Of a DNA stretch of 64,000 nucleotides, positions 18,586 to 27,932 are shown one piece after another (the first letter of the stretch is position 1; each line of letters begins with the position of its first letter). The notes beneath the pieces are model-generated. The model was not told the origin of the DNA and searched no databases. It saw only the letters and a program-made list of their open reading frames with translations. The stretch comes from Clostridium sp. CAG:221 (GTDB lineage: Bacteria; Bacillota; Clostridia; Clostridiales; Clostridiaceae), in NCBI GenBank assembly GCA_000435835.1, contig FR883370.1, positions 1 to 64,000 on the forward strand. The letters run 5' to 3'. Made by a program: the position numbers and the translations under genes.

Positions 18586-18597
18586 AATATGCTCCTC

Positions 18598-19545
18598 CTA
18601 TTGTTGAAAGGCTTCTGGATGGAATATCTTTGCTAAAGTCATTACTCCTTCTGCATTTCTATAACCTTGACGGTCTATTAAGTTATTATCTATTTCGTAT
18701 ACTTTTCCTTCTTTAACAGCAGTTAACTCCTTATATCCTTCAGCTGTTTCAAATCCATCCTTCATACCATTACCTATAATGATTATTTCAGGATCTGCTT
18801 CTAAAAGTGCTTCTAAACTATATGACCAATTGTCTTGTGCTGGTACTATATTATCTCCACCAGCTAATTTAATAATTTCTCCTGCAAAAGTATTTTCTGG
18901 TGCAGAGAAATCACCATATTCTCCATATCCTACTACATAATAAACTGTAGGTTCTTCTAAATCTTTAACAGCATCAGTTACTTCTTTAATAGTAGATTTC
19001 ATTGCAGCTACATCCTTAGTTGCTTCATCTTGTTTATTTAAAGCTTTTCCTAATGTTTCCATCATAGTGTAAACACCATCAACATCATGTTCTTCATATA
19101 ATCCTATAATCTTAATACCAGCTGCTTCAAGTTTAGCTGTATTTTCCTTATCAAAATGAGTTGAAGTAATTACCAAATCTGGTTCTAAGCTTATTATTTT
19201 TTCAATATCTGGCGTCATTAAACTACCAATTGATTCAATATTTGTTACTTCTTTTGGATAATCACAATAATCAGTTCTTCCTACAAGTTTGCCTTCTGCT
19301 CCAAGTTCATATATCATTTCTGTTATGTTAGGTGCTACAGAAATAATCTTTTTAGGTTCCTTATCTAAAGTTACCTCTTTACCAAAAGAATCTGTTATAG
19401 TTACTGGATATACTACTTCTCCAACTTGAGATGATTGATTTGCAGTATTATCTTTTTTTTCTGCATTATTTCCACAGCTAATTAAGCCAAAAGCAATCAT
19501 AGTGGATAAAGATATTGCTGCAAACCTTTTAAATAATTTATTCAT
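18598..19545 (-). CDS. btuF: Cobalamin ABC importer, substrate-binding lipoprotein
   Basis: Extracellular binding protein anchored by lipid. The signal sequence starts MNKLFKRFAAISLS and ends in lipobox GLISC. The mature protein has the type III periplasmic-binding fold with markers KIISVAPNITEMIYELG, VGRTDYCDYP and the late TAVKEGKVYEID segment. About 315 residues. ATG 19545 is preceded by AAAGGAG; a GTG at 19587 in frame would add a non-signal extension. It is first in the operon and lies 48 nt downstream of the riboswitch. Confidence 0.9.
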   Translation of the reverse strand: MNKLFKRFAAISLSTMIAFGLISCGNNAEKKDNTANQSSQVGEVVYPVTITDSFGKEVTLDKEPKKIISVAPNITEMIYELGAEGKLVGRTDYCDYPKEVTNIESIGSLMTPDIEKIISLEPDLVITSTHFDKENTAKLEAAGIKIIGLYEEHDVDGVYTMMETLGKALNKQDEATKDVAAMKSTIKEVTDAVKDLEEPTVYYVVGYGEYGDFSAPENTFAGEIIKLAGGDNIVPAQDNWSYSLEALLEADPEIIIIGNGMKDGFETAEGYKELTAVKEGKVYEIDNNLIDRQGYRNAEGVMTLAKIFHPEAFQQ

Positions 19546-19592
19546 TTTTTTCTCCTTTTTTGTTCTCTCCCTCCCAAAGAAAAACACTATTA

Positions 19593-19778
19593 AAGTTATG
19601 GCAGGTTTCCTGACTTAAGAATCTCTTTACTCACTAAACTCCTTCTCAAGAAAATCTCTCAATGGAATTTATAATTTTAGCTTTCATCCTCTATCACAGT
19701 AGTGGGGGCTGTTGTGAAATTTCATCACATTCCCTTTTAACTTTTGCCTATTTATATTTATAAACTAAAAGCACCATA
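19593..19778 (-). promoter_or_regulatory. Cobalamin (B12) riboswitch
   Basis: Reading the minus strand, the conserved B12-box parts appear in order: AAGGGAATGTGATGAAA, then CAGCCCCCACTACTGTGA, and finally AAGTCAGGAAACCTGCC near 19600-19616. These match the cobalamin aptamer consensus. It heads the btuFCD operon and should reduce expression when B12 is plentiful. I do not see an obvious terminator between the aptamer and the btuF ribosome site, so control may be translational. Confidence 0.93.
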
Positions 19779-19883
19779 CTAATTCCTTCAATATTATATA
19801 TATTAATAAAACATATTTCAAGTATAATATAATTATTAGTTTATTAATCTTACATATATTTAAAACTATCTATTCAAAACAAT

Positions 19884-19923
19884 AAAGCTATACCAAAAAT
19901 AATAAACTTTTTGATACAGCCTT
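19884..19923. terminator. Intrinsic terminator after decayed PTS operon
   Basis: Imperfect stem (AAAGCTATACCAAAAA / TTTTTGATACAGCCTT with wobble pairs), just past the end of the PTS pseudogene. Confidence 0.65.
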
Positions 19924-19941
19924 ATATATTTATTAAATTAT

Positions 19942-21179
19942 CTAGTTAGTGCTATTCTCTTTCTTTTGAAAAACCGTGGATAGCAAAATTGTTGCTATAG
20001 TTGCTGTAACAAATGTAATAACCATTGTTACCATATATTGTACCATAGACTCTGGTCTAATCACTATAACTCCAGGTAACCCAGCTGGTCCTTGAGATAA
20101 TGATAATACTTTCATAAATGTAGCATATGCTGAACCTACGGCAGAACCTATTAATGCACCTACAAATGGATACTTTAATTTTAAATTTACCCCAAATACG
20201 GCTGGCTCAGTAATTCCTAATAGAGCTGAAATTCCTGATGCTGAAGCAATACTCTTCATCTTTGCATTTTTTCTCATAATAAAGAATACTGCAAGTGCTG
20301 CTGCACCTTGTGCAACATTAGAAGCTGCAACTACTGCAAATGTAGGTGATCCCCCTAATGTTTCAATATTAGCTAATATTTGCGTTTCTGCAGTTACTAA
20401 GCTATGATGCATTCCCGTTATAACTAATAGTGGATAAACTACTCCATAAATTGCCCCTCCTATAAATCCCAAATCAAAAAACAGCCACATAACTCCTGCA
20501 GTCATCCAATCTCCTACTGTCCTCATAATAGGTCCTACAATAGTAAATTATGAATGAGGATACTATTACTGGTAATACTGTTCCTTGATATCCTACTTTA
20601 GCAATTTCAACACCAAGTATATTCCAAACTGGTACTGTTCCATCTAAAAGTGCTTGTCCATATGAATATCCATTTAATAAATCAGGATGAATCATTATAG
20701 CCCCAATAACTGCACCTAAAACAGGCGTTCCACCAAAAATTTTAGTTGCTGAAAAACCAATTAAAACTGGTAAAAATGTAAATGCAGCACTAGAAAAAGT
20801 ATTTATCATTTCTGCCAAATCTGTAAATTTAGGATATACCTCTATCAATGACTGTCCCTTTATAAATAAACCTTCAGCTGTAAGTACATTATTAAGACCC
20901 ATTAATAACCCTGCTGCAACAAGTGCTGGTAATATTGGTACAAATACATCTGCAAGAGCCTTTAAGAACCTTTGCAATACGTTTGCTTTTTTAGCAGATA
21001 TTAAAACTACCTTTAACTAAATCAACTTCTTCTATTTCTTTAATATTTACCTTTTTGTCGTCCTTCAATACAATTCTTAATCTTGTTGCACAATGAGCTG
21101 CACTTATTACATTGTCTTTTCCTCCAATAAGTTGTAATAATTGTGCTGCAGCTCTCTCATATATTTTCTCTTTACTCAA
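19942..21179 (-). pseudogene. scrA: Sucrose-type PTS EIIBC, broken by two internal deletions
   Basis: Three adjacent frames are collinear with a sucrose/beta-glucoside-type EIIBC permease. Frame 1 (to about 21000) encodes the IIB domain, including AAHCATRLRIVLKDD with the phosphorylated Cys, then stops after LVKGSFNI. Frame 2 (about 20540-20985) encodes the first IIC segments from KKANVLQRFLKAL. Frame 3 (19942 to about 20550) resumes at FTIVGPIMRTVGDW and includes GITEPAVFGVNLKLKYPF. Compared with intact relatives, roughly 40-50 residues are missing at each junction. The start was probably TTG 21179 behind GGAGGG. The transporter cannot be functional. Confidence 0.88.
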
Positions 21180-21209
21180 AGTTAGCCCTCCCACATTTTT
21201 TATAATTAT

Positions 21210-22549
21210 TTAAAAAATCATTTCATTTATTTCTATTTTCTCTATACCATTAACTTTTACATAAGATTTTAAATCATAAACTATATTGGAAATTACATAT
21301 TTGCCATCATTTATAAACACTTCTATTATTCCATTATCTATATATATTTTTAATTCATATTTTCCTTTTAAAATTGATGATTTAAACATTTTTCATACTT
21401 TATTTGTCTCCACAAAAACTTCACTTCTATCAACTACTACTCTATCATCTTCTATGAAAATCTTGTATCCTCCTATATCTAATACACTATTTTCTTTTAA
21501 CGTAACATTTATTTTACATGGATTATTTATATCAAATTTGCCTATATCTATTTTTTTATTAAACTTATCATCGATATAGTCAGGTATACTAAAATACACT
21601 TGATTTTTCCTAACTGTTATTTTTCTTGGTAGTGTCATCATTCCTATCCACTCTTCATTAGAAGGCTTGCTAGGCATACGCATCCATCCAATTAATATCC
21701 TATTTCCGTATTTATCAATATTTGTTTGTGCTGCATATAAATCTAATCCCTCATCTAATATCATTACTTCATCATCAATCTTCATATCACAGGATTCTTC
21801 ATCAAAGCCAACTATTGAGTAAACAGTATTATTAGTGTAATTATTTCCATCACTTATTAAATGTTCCGGAGCATAATTAATATATATTCATTATCGACTT
21901 CAAATAAATCTGGACATTCCCACATATCTCCTATTTTTTTATCATAATACCTATTTTTATAACTCCAGTTTTCGCCGTCCTCACTAGTGTAAAATAGAAC
22001 TTCTCCAGTAAACTTATCACTACCACTTTCTATAAACTTACTCCCAAGTATTAACGTATATCTATCTTTATATTTCCATACTTTTGGATCTCTTGTATGA
22101 GTTCTATGTCCTAACTTTTCATCCATAATCGGTTTTATAATTATTTTCTTATCTTCTAAATTATTAAATGTATATCCATCTTCAGAAAATATTTTTACTT
22201 GTGATGACTCAAAAGACTCATTATCATATGGAGAATGAATATTTCCCACTTTATGTTTATCATATTTTACTCCTGTGTAATAAAGATGTAATTTATCATC
22301 CTTAATTAACGCTGTTCCTGAAAAACATCTATTTTGATCATATTCTTTTGTTGGATATAATGCTATAGGATGATGTTTCCACTTAATTAAATCACCACTG
22401 GTAGCATGTCCCCAATGCATTGTTCCCCATCTACAGTCATATGGGAAATATTGATAAAACAAATGATATTCTCCCTTATAATAAATAAATCCATTTGGAT
22501 CATTAATCCAATTTCTCGGTGCTGTTAAATGTATCTTAGGTCTCCCCAT
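21210..22549 (-). pseudogene. Sucrose-6-phosphate hydrolase (GH32), frameshift plus in-frame stop
   Basis: First gene of the decayed PTS operon. It begins normally at ATG 22549 behind GGAGGGAATT. GH32 landmarks are WINDPNGF, MHWGHA, FSGTA, RDPKVW and WECPDLF. Near 21870 the frame is lost: YILIM is followed by LRN-stop, while the shifted frame continues APEHLISDG, as expected after loss of one base. The second frame then meets TGA at 21393-21395, and the same frame carries on for 59 codons with the C-terminal beta-sandwich (NGIIEVFINDG). Two independent lesions argue against a sequencing error. An intact GH32 gene at 24765-26231 could replace it. Confidence 0.88.
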
Positions 22550-22569
22550 ATAATTCCCTCCTAGTTTTA

Positions 22570-22625
22570 GTAACCGGTAACATAAGCGGTTATTTTAAGG
22601 TAATATTATCGTGTTATCGATTACA
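22570..22625. promoter_or_regulatory. Likely LacI-family operators in the divergent scr promoter region
   Basis: Two candidate operators lie between the broken GH32 gene and the divergent lacI-type gene. One is an imperfect palindrome at 22571-22592 with half sites TAACCG and CGGTTA. The other is TGTTATCGATTACA at 22612-22625, a near-perfect palindrome around CG, the usual LacI-family centre. The 9-mer ACCGGTTAC on the minus strand (22570-22578) recurs twice at 31211-31231. Confidence 0.6.
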
Positions 22626-22698
22626 TGTCAATGTTCTATAAGCATTTTATTTTCATTTGAAATCCTTTTTTGATATAATATACTTAGGTGAGGTGCGT

Positions 22699-23712
22699 AT
22701 GAAGAAAAAAATTACATTTAACGATATAGCAAAAAAAACAAACTTTTCTAAAACAACTATCTCTAGATATTTCAATAATCCTGATTCTTTAACTGAAGAA
22801 TCTAAGAAAAAAATTGAAAATGCTTTAGTTGAATTAGACTACAAAGAAAATAAAGTTGCTAGAAGTTTAGCTAATGGTAAAACAGAAATGATTGGTATTA
22901 TTATTCCTGATTTATTTTTACATTACTATTCTCAAATTTTAGATTCTCTTATTAATACTTATCCAAAATACAAGTATAAATTTTTAGTATTTGTTGGAAA
23001 TAACAATAGAGATGAAGAAATGAATTATATACACGAATTATTAGCTTATCAAATCGAAGGATTAATTATACTAAGCCATTCTATAGATTCTAAAACCCTA
23101 AGTGAATTAAATATTACTATAGTCTCTATTGAAAGAGAAGACAAGTATATTTCAAGTGTTAATAGTGATAATTATTATGGCTCTTTGCAAGCAACTAATT
23201 TACTAATTAACAATAATTGTGATATGTTAATTCATATAAACGGAGGTGTAAAGGAAGACACTCCTTCTTATAAACGTATTGAAGCGTTTAAAACTGCTTG
23301 TGAGACTAATAACATTAATTATAAATGTTATCTTTCTAAAATAGGAAGTACATTTGATACAGCTTATCATAATATTTATAATATATATGAAGACATTGAA
23401 AAAAAATATCCTAATGGAAAAAAAGGTATATTTTTAAGCAATGACACTCATGCCAATATTTTATTGAATATTTTAATAAAAAATAAAAAAAATATACCTG
23501 ATGAATATGAAATAATAGGATTTGATAATTCACCAATTTCTATGGAGTCTATCCTTCCAATTACCACTGTTAAGCAAGATATTGTTAAAATTGCTGAGGA
23601 CTCAATGAAATTAATTCTTAGACAAATTAATGCTAAAAATAAAAATATGCCTATAACTATTGAACATATTAATATAGACACTGAATTAATTCAAAGAGAG
23701 ACAACTTCTTAA
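22699..23712 (+). CDS. scrR: LacI-family regulator, probable sucrose operon repressor
   Basis: DNA-binding repressor with an N-terminal helix-turn-helix (TFNDIAKKTNFSKTTISRYF) and hinge (KVARSLANGKTEMIG), followed by a sugar-binding core that ends TTVKQDIVKIAEDSMKLI. About 337 residues, which is normal. The start ATG 22699 follows AGGTGAGGTG. It is divergent from the decayed GH32/PTS genes, the usual place for ScrR-type sucrose repressors, so the symbol rests on context. The gene itself is intact while its adjacent targets are broken. It may therefore survive by controlling other sites, such as the matching motif at 31211-31231. Confidence 0.82.
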   Translation: MKKKITFNDIAKKTNFSKTTISRYFNNPDSLTEESKKKIENALVELDYKENKVARSLANGKTEMIGIIIPDLFLHYYSQILDSLINTYPKYKYKFLVFVGNNNRDEEMNYIHELLAYQIEGLIILSHSIDSKTLSELNITIVSIEREDKYISSVNSDNYYGSLQATNLLINNNCDMLIHINGGVKEDTPSYKRIEAFKTACETNNINYKCYLSKIGSTFDTAYHNIYNIYEDIEKKYPNGKKGIFLSNDTHANILLNILIKNKKNIPDEYEIIGFDNSPISMESILPITTVKQDIVKIAEDSMKLILRQINAKNKNMPITIEHINIDTELIQRETTS

Positions 23713-23729
23713 TATTTATACGTATAAAA

Positions 23730-23763
23730 AATACTGAGATTTAGTTAACTAAATCTCAGTATT
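23730..23763. terminator. Perfect palindromic terminator, bidirectional
   Basis: A perfect 34-bp palindrome centred on GTTAAC between the convergent lacI-type gene and the fructokinase gene. Confidence 0.85.
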
Positions 23764-23766
23764 TCC

Positions 23767-24696
23767 TTATTTATACTTTTCAACTTCTTCCCAAGTAGGT
23801 ATTGATTCAAGTGCACCTATTTTAGTTGTGGTTATTCCTCCTACTAAATTAGCTAGTTTAACAATTTCAACAATATCTTTATCTGGTTTATTTATAATCT
23901 GAGCAATGACAGCTCCCATAAAAGCATCTCCTGCTCCTGTAGCATCTATCATTACCATTTCTTTTGTTGGCACTAATACTTGTGTTTTCTTCGTTGTTAC
24001 TAAAGAGCCTTTTTTACCTAATGTTATAATCAAATTTTCACAACCTAATTTTACAATATACTGGGCAGCTTCTTTAACTTCATTTTTACCACTAATTAAC
24101 AATGCTTCTTCATCACTTAGTTTTACAATAAAACTATCCTTTATAAAATCAACAGAGCATTTAATAAATTCTTCTTTTTTATCAGCAAATAAATTTTCTC
24201 TATAATTAGCATCAAATGTTATTAACTTGTTATTTTCAACTGCATACTCTTTTAATTTATAATATGTTTTTTTCAATTCTCCTTCAAGAAATGCTGTGGC
24301 ACTTCCAAAATGAAATAAATCAAAACACTCTAATTTATCCTTAAGCATATCAATTGATAAAAGCGAATCAGCATCCCTTGCGAATTCAAAATCTCTCTCT
24401 CCATCTTCCATTAACGAAACAAATGCTAATGTAGTACTATGATTTTCTAGCTTAAACAATAAACTTGTATTAATATTATTAGCTTTTAAAGTAGTTTCTA
24501 TAAATGCTCCAAAAGCATCCTTTCCTACAGTTCCTGCAAAATAAGCTTCTGCTCCTAATTTAGATATAGCTGATGCTACATTTGCTGGAGCCCCACCAGC
24601 TTTTTTTACAAATCCATTTGTATTCTCTAATGATTTACCTACATCTGTTGATACAAAATCTATTAACGCCTCTCCAGGACAAATTACTTTTTTCAT
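23767..24696 (-). CDS. scrK: Fructokinase, PfkB family
   Basis: Phosphorylates the fructose released by sucrose hydrolysis, using ATP. PfkB signatures: GGAPANVASAISKLG near residue 34 and DATGAGDAFMGAVIA near 248, containing the catalytic Asp and anion hole. The 309-residue length is normal. It is the last gene of the intact operon permease-permease-binding protein-GH32-fructokinase, 68 nt after the GH32 stop. Fructokinase with an intracellular GH32 enzyme is the standard sucrose arrangement; other PfkB sugar kinases are possible but less likely here. Confidence 0.88.
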   Translation of the reverse strand: MKKVICPGEALIDFVSTDVGKSLENTNGFVKKAGGAPANVASAISKLGAEAYFAGTVGKDAFGAFIETTLKANNINTSLLFKLENHSTTLAFVSLMEDGERDFEFARDADSLLSIDMLKDKLECFDLFHFGSATAFLEGELKKTYYKLKEYAVENNKLITFDANYRENLFADKKEEFIKCSVDFIKDSFIVKLSDEEALLISGKNEVKEAAQYIVKLGCENLIITLGKKGSLVTTKKTQVLVPTKEMVMIDATGAGDAFMGAVIAQIINKPDKDIVEIVKLANLVGGITTTKIGALESIPTWEEVEKYK

Positions 24697-24764
24697 AATA
24701 GTTTAATCTCCATTTCCTAGTACTCTATTTTATAACTTTAAATATTTTGATTAATTTTTATAAT

Positions 24765-26231
24765 TTATATGTCGATTTTATGTTTTTCAATGCTAAGTAT
24801 TGATTTTCCTTTTGATGAAAGTGTTATATCTTGTGCATCCAATGGTGTATAAAATGTTGAAGTCATTACTTGTTCTCCATCATTTGCAAATATTTCAGCA
24901 GAATATTTATCTAAAACTAATCTCATTCTTAACTTACCATCATTATCTTTAACCTTCATCTCTCTTTTATGAAGAATATCTCCATATTTTCCTGAATAAC
25001 TTCTATCAAACTCTATTGTATTTCTTTTTGAATAATATCTTATTATCGTTTCATACTCATTATTTTTTGCAAATTTGATTTCAAATTCTTCAGCTTTTGA
25101 AGCGTCGATATCTAAAGTCATATCAAGTACTCTTCCGTTAATTCCTTCTAGCGAAACTTCTTTATCTATAGTTATTTTTTCATATTTTACTGTATCACCA
25201 TAGTAATTTTCAATTTCCTTAATTGGCGTTTGAATTACATTATTATCTTTTATTCTAATTTCTCTTGGTATTGTCATCATTCCACACCATTTAAACTCAT
25301 TAGGAATAATTCTATTTTCCCAAGAATGCATCCATCCAATCATTATACGTCTACCATCTTTATCTTCAAATGTTTGAGGTGCATAAAAATCTAATCCAAA
25401 ATCTATTACCTTTGTTTTTTCTCTATTAAATTTTTTATTTTCTTTATCATACTCTCCAATTAAAAATGCAGTATTATTCCCATTATGGAATCCATCTTTG
25501 GTAGCTCTAACCTCTTGTGGTGAAATTACAAGTACATTTTTTCCATCTATATTAAAGAAATCTGGACACTCCCACATACGACCTAATTTATTTTCACTCT
25601 TGTCTAAGATAGTAACTAACTCCCAAGTTTTTAAATTCTCTGACTTAAACATTAATATCTGTCCACTACCATCTTTACTTCTACTAGCAACAACTGAATA
25701 AAAATCTCCATCTTCTTTCCATATCTTAGGATCCCTAAAATCTTCAAAACTGCTTCCTTCTGGTAATAATTCATCAGTTATAACTGGATTACTATCTAGC
25801 TTAAAATAATTTTCTCCATCACCAATAGCTATACATTGAACTTGTCTTACATAATGCTCACCATTTTCATTTTTCTTATCAACTACTCCAGTATACATAA
25901 GTATATGTTTATTATTATCTTCTATAGCACTCCCTGAAAAACATCCATCTATATCATATTTACTATCTGGTGCCATAGCTACTGGTAGCTGTTGCCACTT
26001 TATCATATCTTTTGATTTACTATGCCCCCAATGCATTGGCCCCCACACTGTACCATATGGATTATATTGATAAAACAAATGATATTCTTCATTAAAAATT
26101 GAAAATCCATTTGGATCATTAATCCAACCAATTGGTGCTGATATATGAAAAGCTGGTCTTTCTTCGCTTTTTATACTCTCAATAAATCTATTCTCATAAT
26201 CTCTTGCTTTCTCTAAAACTGAACTACTCAT
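24765..26231 (-). CDS. scrB: Intracellular sucrose / sucrose-6-phosphate hydrolase (GH32)
   Basis: Beta-fructofuranosidase. GH32 catalytic landmarks are intact: WINDPNGF with the nucleophile Asp near residue 37, FRDPKIW with the transition-state Asp near 165, and WECPDFF with the acid/base Glu near 218. A C-terminal beta-sandwich ends with AEIFANDGEQVMTS. At 488 residues it is full length and lacks a signal peptide. With an ABC importer upstream, the likely substrate is unphosphorylated sucrose or short fructo-oligosaccharide, unlike PTS-coupled relatives. It is clearly homologous to the broken gene at 21210-22549. Confidence 0.9.
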   Translation of the reverse strand: MSSSVLEKARDYENRFIESIKSEERPAFHISAPIGWINDPNGFSIFNEEYHLFYQYNPYGTVWGPMHWGHSKSKDMIKWQQLPVAMAPDSKYDIDGCFSGSAIEDNNKHILMYTGVVDKKNENGEHYVRQVQCIAIGDGENYFKLDSNPVITDELLPEGSSFEDFRDPKIWKEDGDFYSVVASRSKDGSGQILMFKSENLKTWELVTILDKSENKLGRMWECPDFFNIDGKNVLVISPQEVRATKDGFHNGNNTAFLIGEYDKENKKFNREKTKVIDFGLDFYAPQTFEDKDGRRIMIGWMHSWENRIIPNEFKWCGMMTIPREIRIKDNNVIQTPIKEIENYYGDTVKYEKITIDKEVSLEGINGRVLDMTLDIDASKAEEFEIKFAKNNEYETIIRYYSKRNTIEFDRSYSGKYGDILHKREMKVKDNDGKLRMRLVLDKYSAEIFANDGEQVMTSTFYTPLDAQDITLSSKGKSILSIEKHKIDI

Positions 26232-26261
26232 AATTACCCTAATCCACTCCTCTAATATTTT

Positions 26262-26298
26262 TCAGTAAACACAAGTGACAATCTGCCACTTGCGTATG
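26262..26298 (-). other. Intercistronic stem-loop between binding-protein and GH32 genes
   Basis: Complementary arms around 26266-26277 and 26287-26298 (core CAAGTG / CACTTG) in the 71-nt gap. No long T-run follows. Such hairpins often stabilise the upstream mRNA and raise binding-protein output over downstream enzymes; that role is inferred. Confidence 0.5.
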
Positions 26299-26302
26299 TT
26301 TA

Positions 26303-27907
26303 TTATTTAAAATATTCATCTAAATATTTTTGCTTTATTTCCAACATTTTTGATAGCCCTAATTTTTCCATCTCATCAAGATAAGAATCCCATTCCTTTT
26401 CTATGCCTCCATTTAAAATCCATTCAGCTTTTTTTCTTTCAGTATATTGTCGTACTGCTGTTTCATATTGAGTAAACAATTCTATATCTTCTTGAGTCAT
26501 AAGTAATACAGGATAGTTATACTCTGCCTTCATATCTTTTACATAAGTTTCATGGAGTATATTTAACCTTTCTTGGGCATCCTCTGGACATGTTGTATAA
26601 TTTCCATAGTATTCATTAAGAACTGCTAAAGGACCACCTACATTTTGATTTACTCTAACTTCCCAAGGTGAAGTATCTCCTAAAGGTAAATGTGCTAATG
26701 AACCATCTTCTTTTAGTTCAAATACATTTTGATGTTCTTCATCTCCGTAAGTTCCCCAGTTATCTTGTACTGATTGTAATGGATCATATAATTCATCTAT
26801 CCATTTTGCTGTTAATTCTAAATTCTTATTAGCAGTAGTTATTACACATCTTCCAATGTCTATACCTGCTCCATTTGATCTTGGTACATTAACGTTCCCA
26901 TTTGGTCCTGCTAGTGCTGGTAATGCAATATAATCTTCTGGATTTGTAACTATATTTGCTGCATCCCAAGTAAAGAACATTCCATATCTTCCATTATTAC
27001 CTTTAGATACATAAGTTGCCCAATCTTGTGTAAATGCTTCTGGATCTATAAGTCCTTCTTCTTGAAGTGAATGAAGCCAGCTTATACCTTCTTTATATCC
27101 CTCTTGTACAGTTGAATAAATAACCTTTTTATCATTTGTTACAAGAAAATGATCACTATTGTCCCCTTCTCCAAAAGCTCCTAATAATATTCCTGGATCT
27201 TGGTCTCCATTATTTATAATGAACGTCATAGGTATTACATCTGTTCTACCTTCTGGTTTCTTATCCCTAAAAGCTTTTAGCACTTCAACTAATTCATCAG
27301 TTGTAGTTGGTACTTCTAACCCTAATTCGTCTAGCCATTTTTTATTTATAAAAGGCATATCTCCTACAGCCTGTATAGCTTCTTTTCCAGTACCTAATTC
27401 CTCAATCCAAGGGAATGAATATATATGTCCATCAGGAGCTGTTATCATCTTTCTATACTCAGGATTTTCATTTAATATCTTGCTTAAATTAGGCATATAT
27501 TCATCTATCAAATCTTCAACAGCAATAATTACGCCTTGTTTAGAGTAACGAAGTAAATCATAATTACTCATTCCAGCATTAAAAACTACATCAGGTAGTG
27601 TATCTTTTTTAGATAATGCTAAACTTTTTTTATCGCCATATTGATCATCTGGATAGCATGTCCAATCTACTTCTACATTAGTTTTTTCTTGTAATCTTTT
27701 AAATATAAGTCTATTATTAGGATTTTGTTCTGATACTGCTGGTGCACTTGTAAGCATAGTTAAAGTGGCAGTTTCCTCTAGTGGAAATGATACATCAGAA
27801 TGTACAGTTACATTTTCCTCCTTCTTACTTCCACAAGCACTTAAAGATGTAGTTACTACAGTTAACATTACAATACTTAAAATTCTTTTTATCTTATTTT
27901 TTCTCAT
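26303..27907 (-). CDS. Sugar ABC importer, extracellular binding lipoprotein
   Basis: Solute-binding lipoprotein of the large (over 500 residues) LipO/YtcQ class that serves LplB/LplC-type oligosaccharide permeases. The signal peptide ends in lipobox LSAC near residue 25. The mature protein contains NPNNRLIFKRLQEKTNVEV and repeated aromatic residues suited to stacking on sugars. It is 534 residues long. It follows the two permease genes and precedes GH32 and fructokinase, so the cargo is probably sucrose or a fructan oligomer. No ATPase gene is present; such systems share a housekeeping ATPase such as MsmX. Confidence 0.85.
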   Translation of the reverse strand: MRKNKIKRILSIVMLTVVTTSLSACGSKKEENVTVHSDVSFPLEETATLTMLTSAPAVSEQNPNNRLIFKRLQEKTNVEVDWTCYPDDQYGDKKSLALSKKDTLPDVVFNAGMSNYDLLRYSKQGVIIAVEDLIDEYMPNLSKILNENPEYRKMITAPDGHIYSFPWIEELGTGKEAIQAVGDMPFINKKWLDELGLEVPTTTDELVEVLKAFRDKKPEGRTDVIPMTFIINNGDQDPGILLGAFGEGDNSDHFLVTNDKKVIYSTVQEGYKEGISWLHSLQEEGLIDPEAFTQDWATYVSKGNNGRYGMFFTWDAANIVTNPEDYIALPALAGPNGNVNVPRSNGAGIDIGRCVITTANKNLELTAKWIDELYDPLQSVQDNWGTYGDEEHQNVFELKEDGSLAHLPLGDTSPWEVRVNQNVGGPLAVLNEYYGNYTTCPEDAQERLNILHETYVKDMKAEYNYPVLLMTQEDIELFTQYETAVRQYTERKKAEWILNGGIEKEWDSYLDEMEKLGLSKMLEIKQKYLDEYFK

Positions 27908-27932
27908 TTTACTCTCTCCCTTTTATATAATA

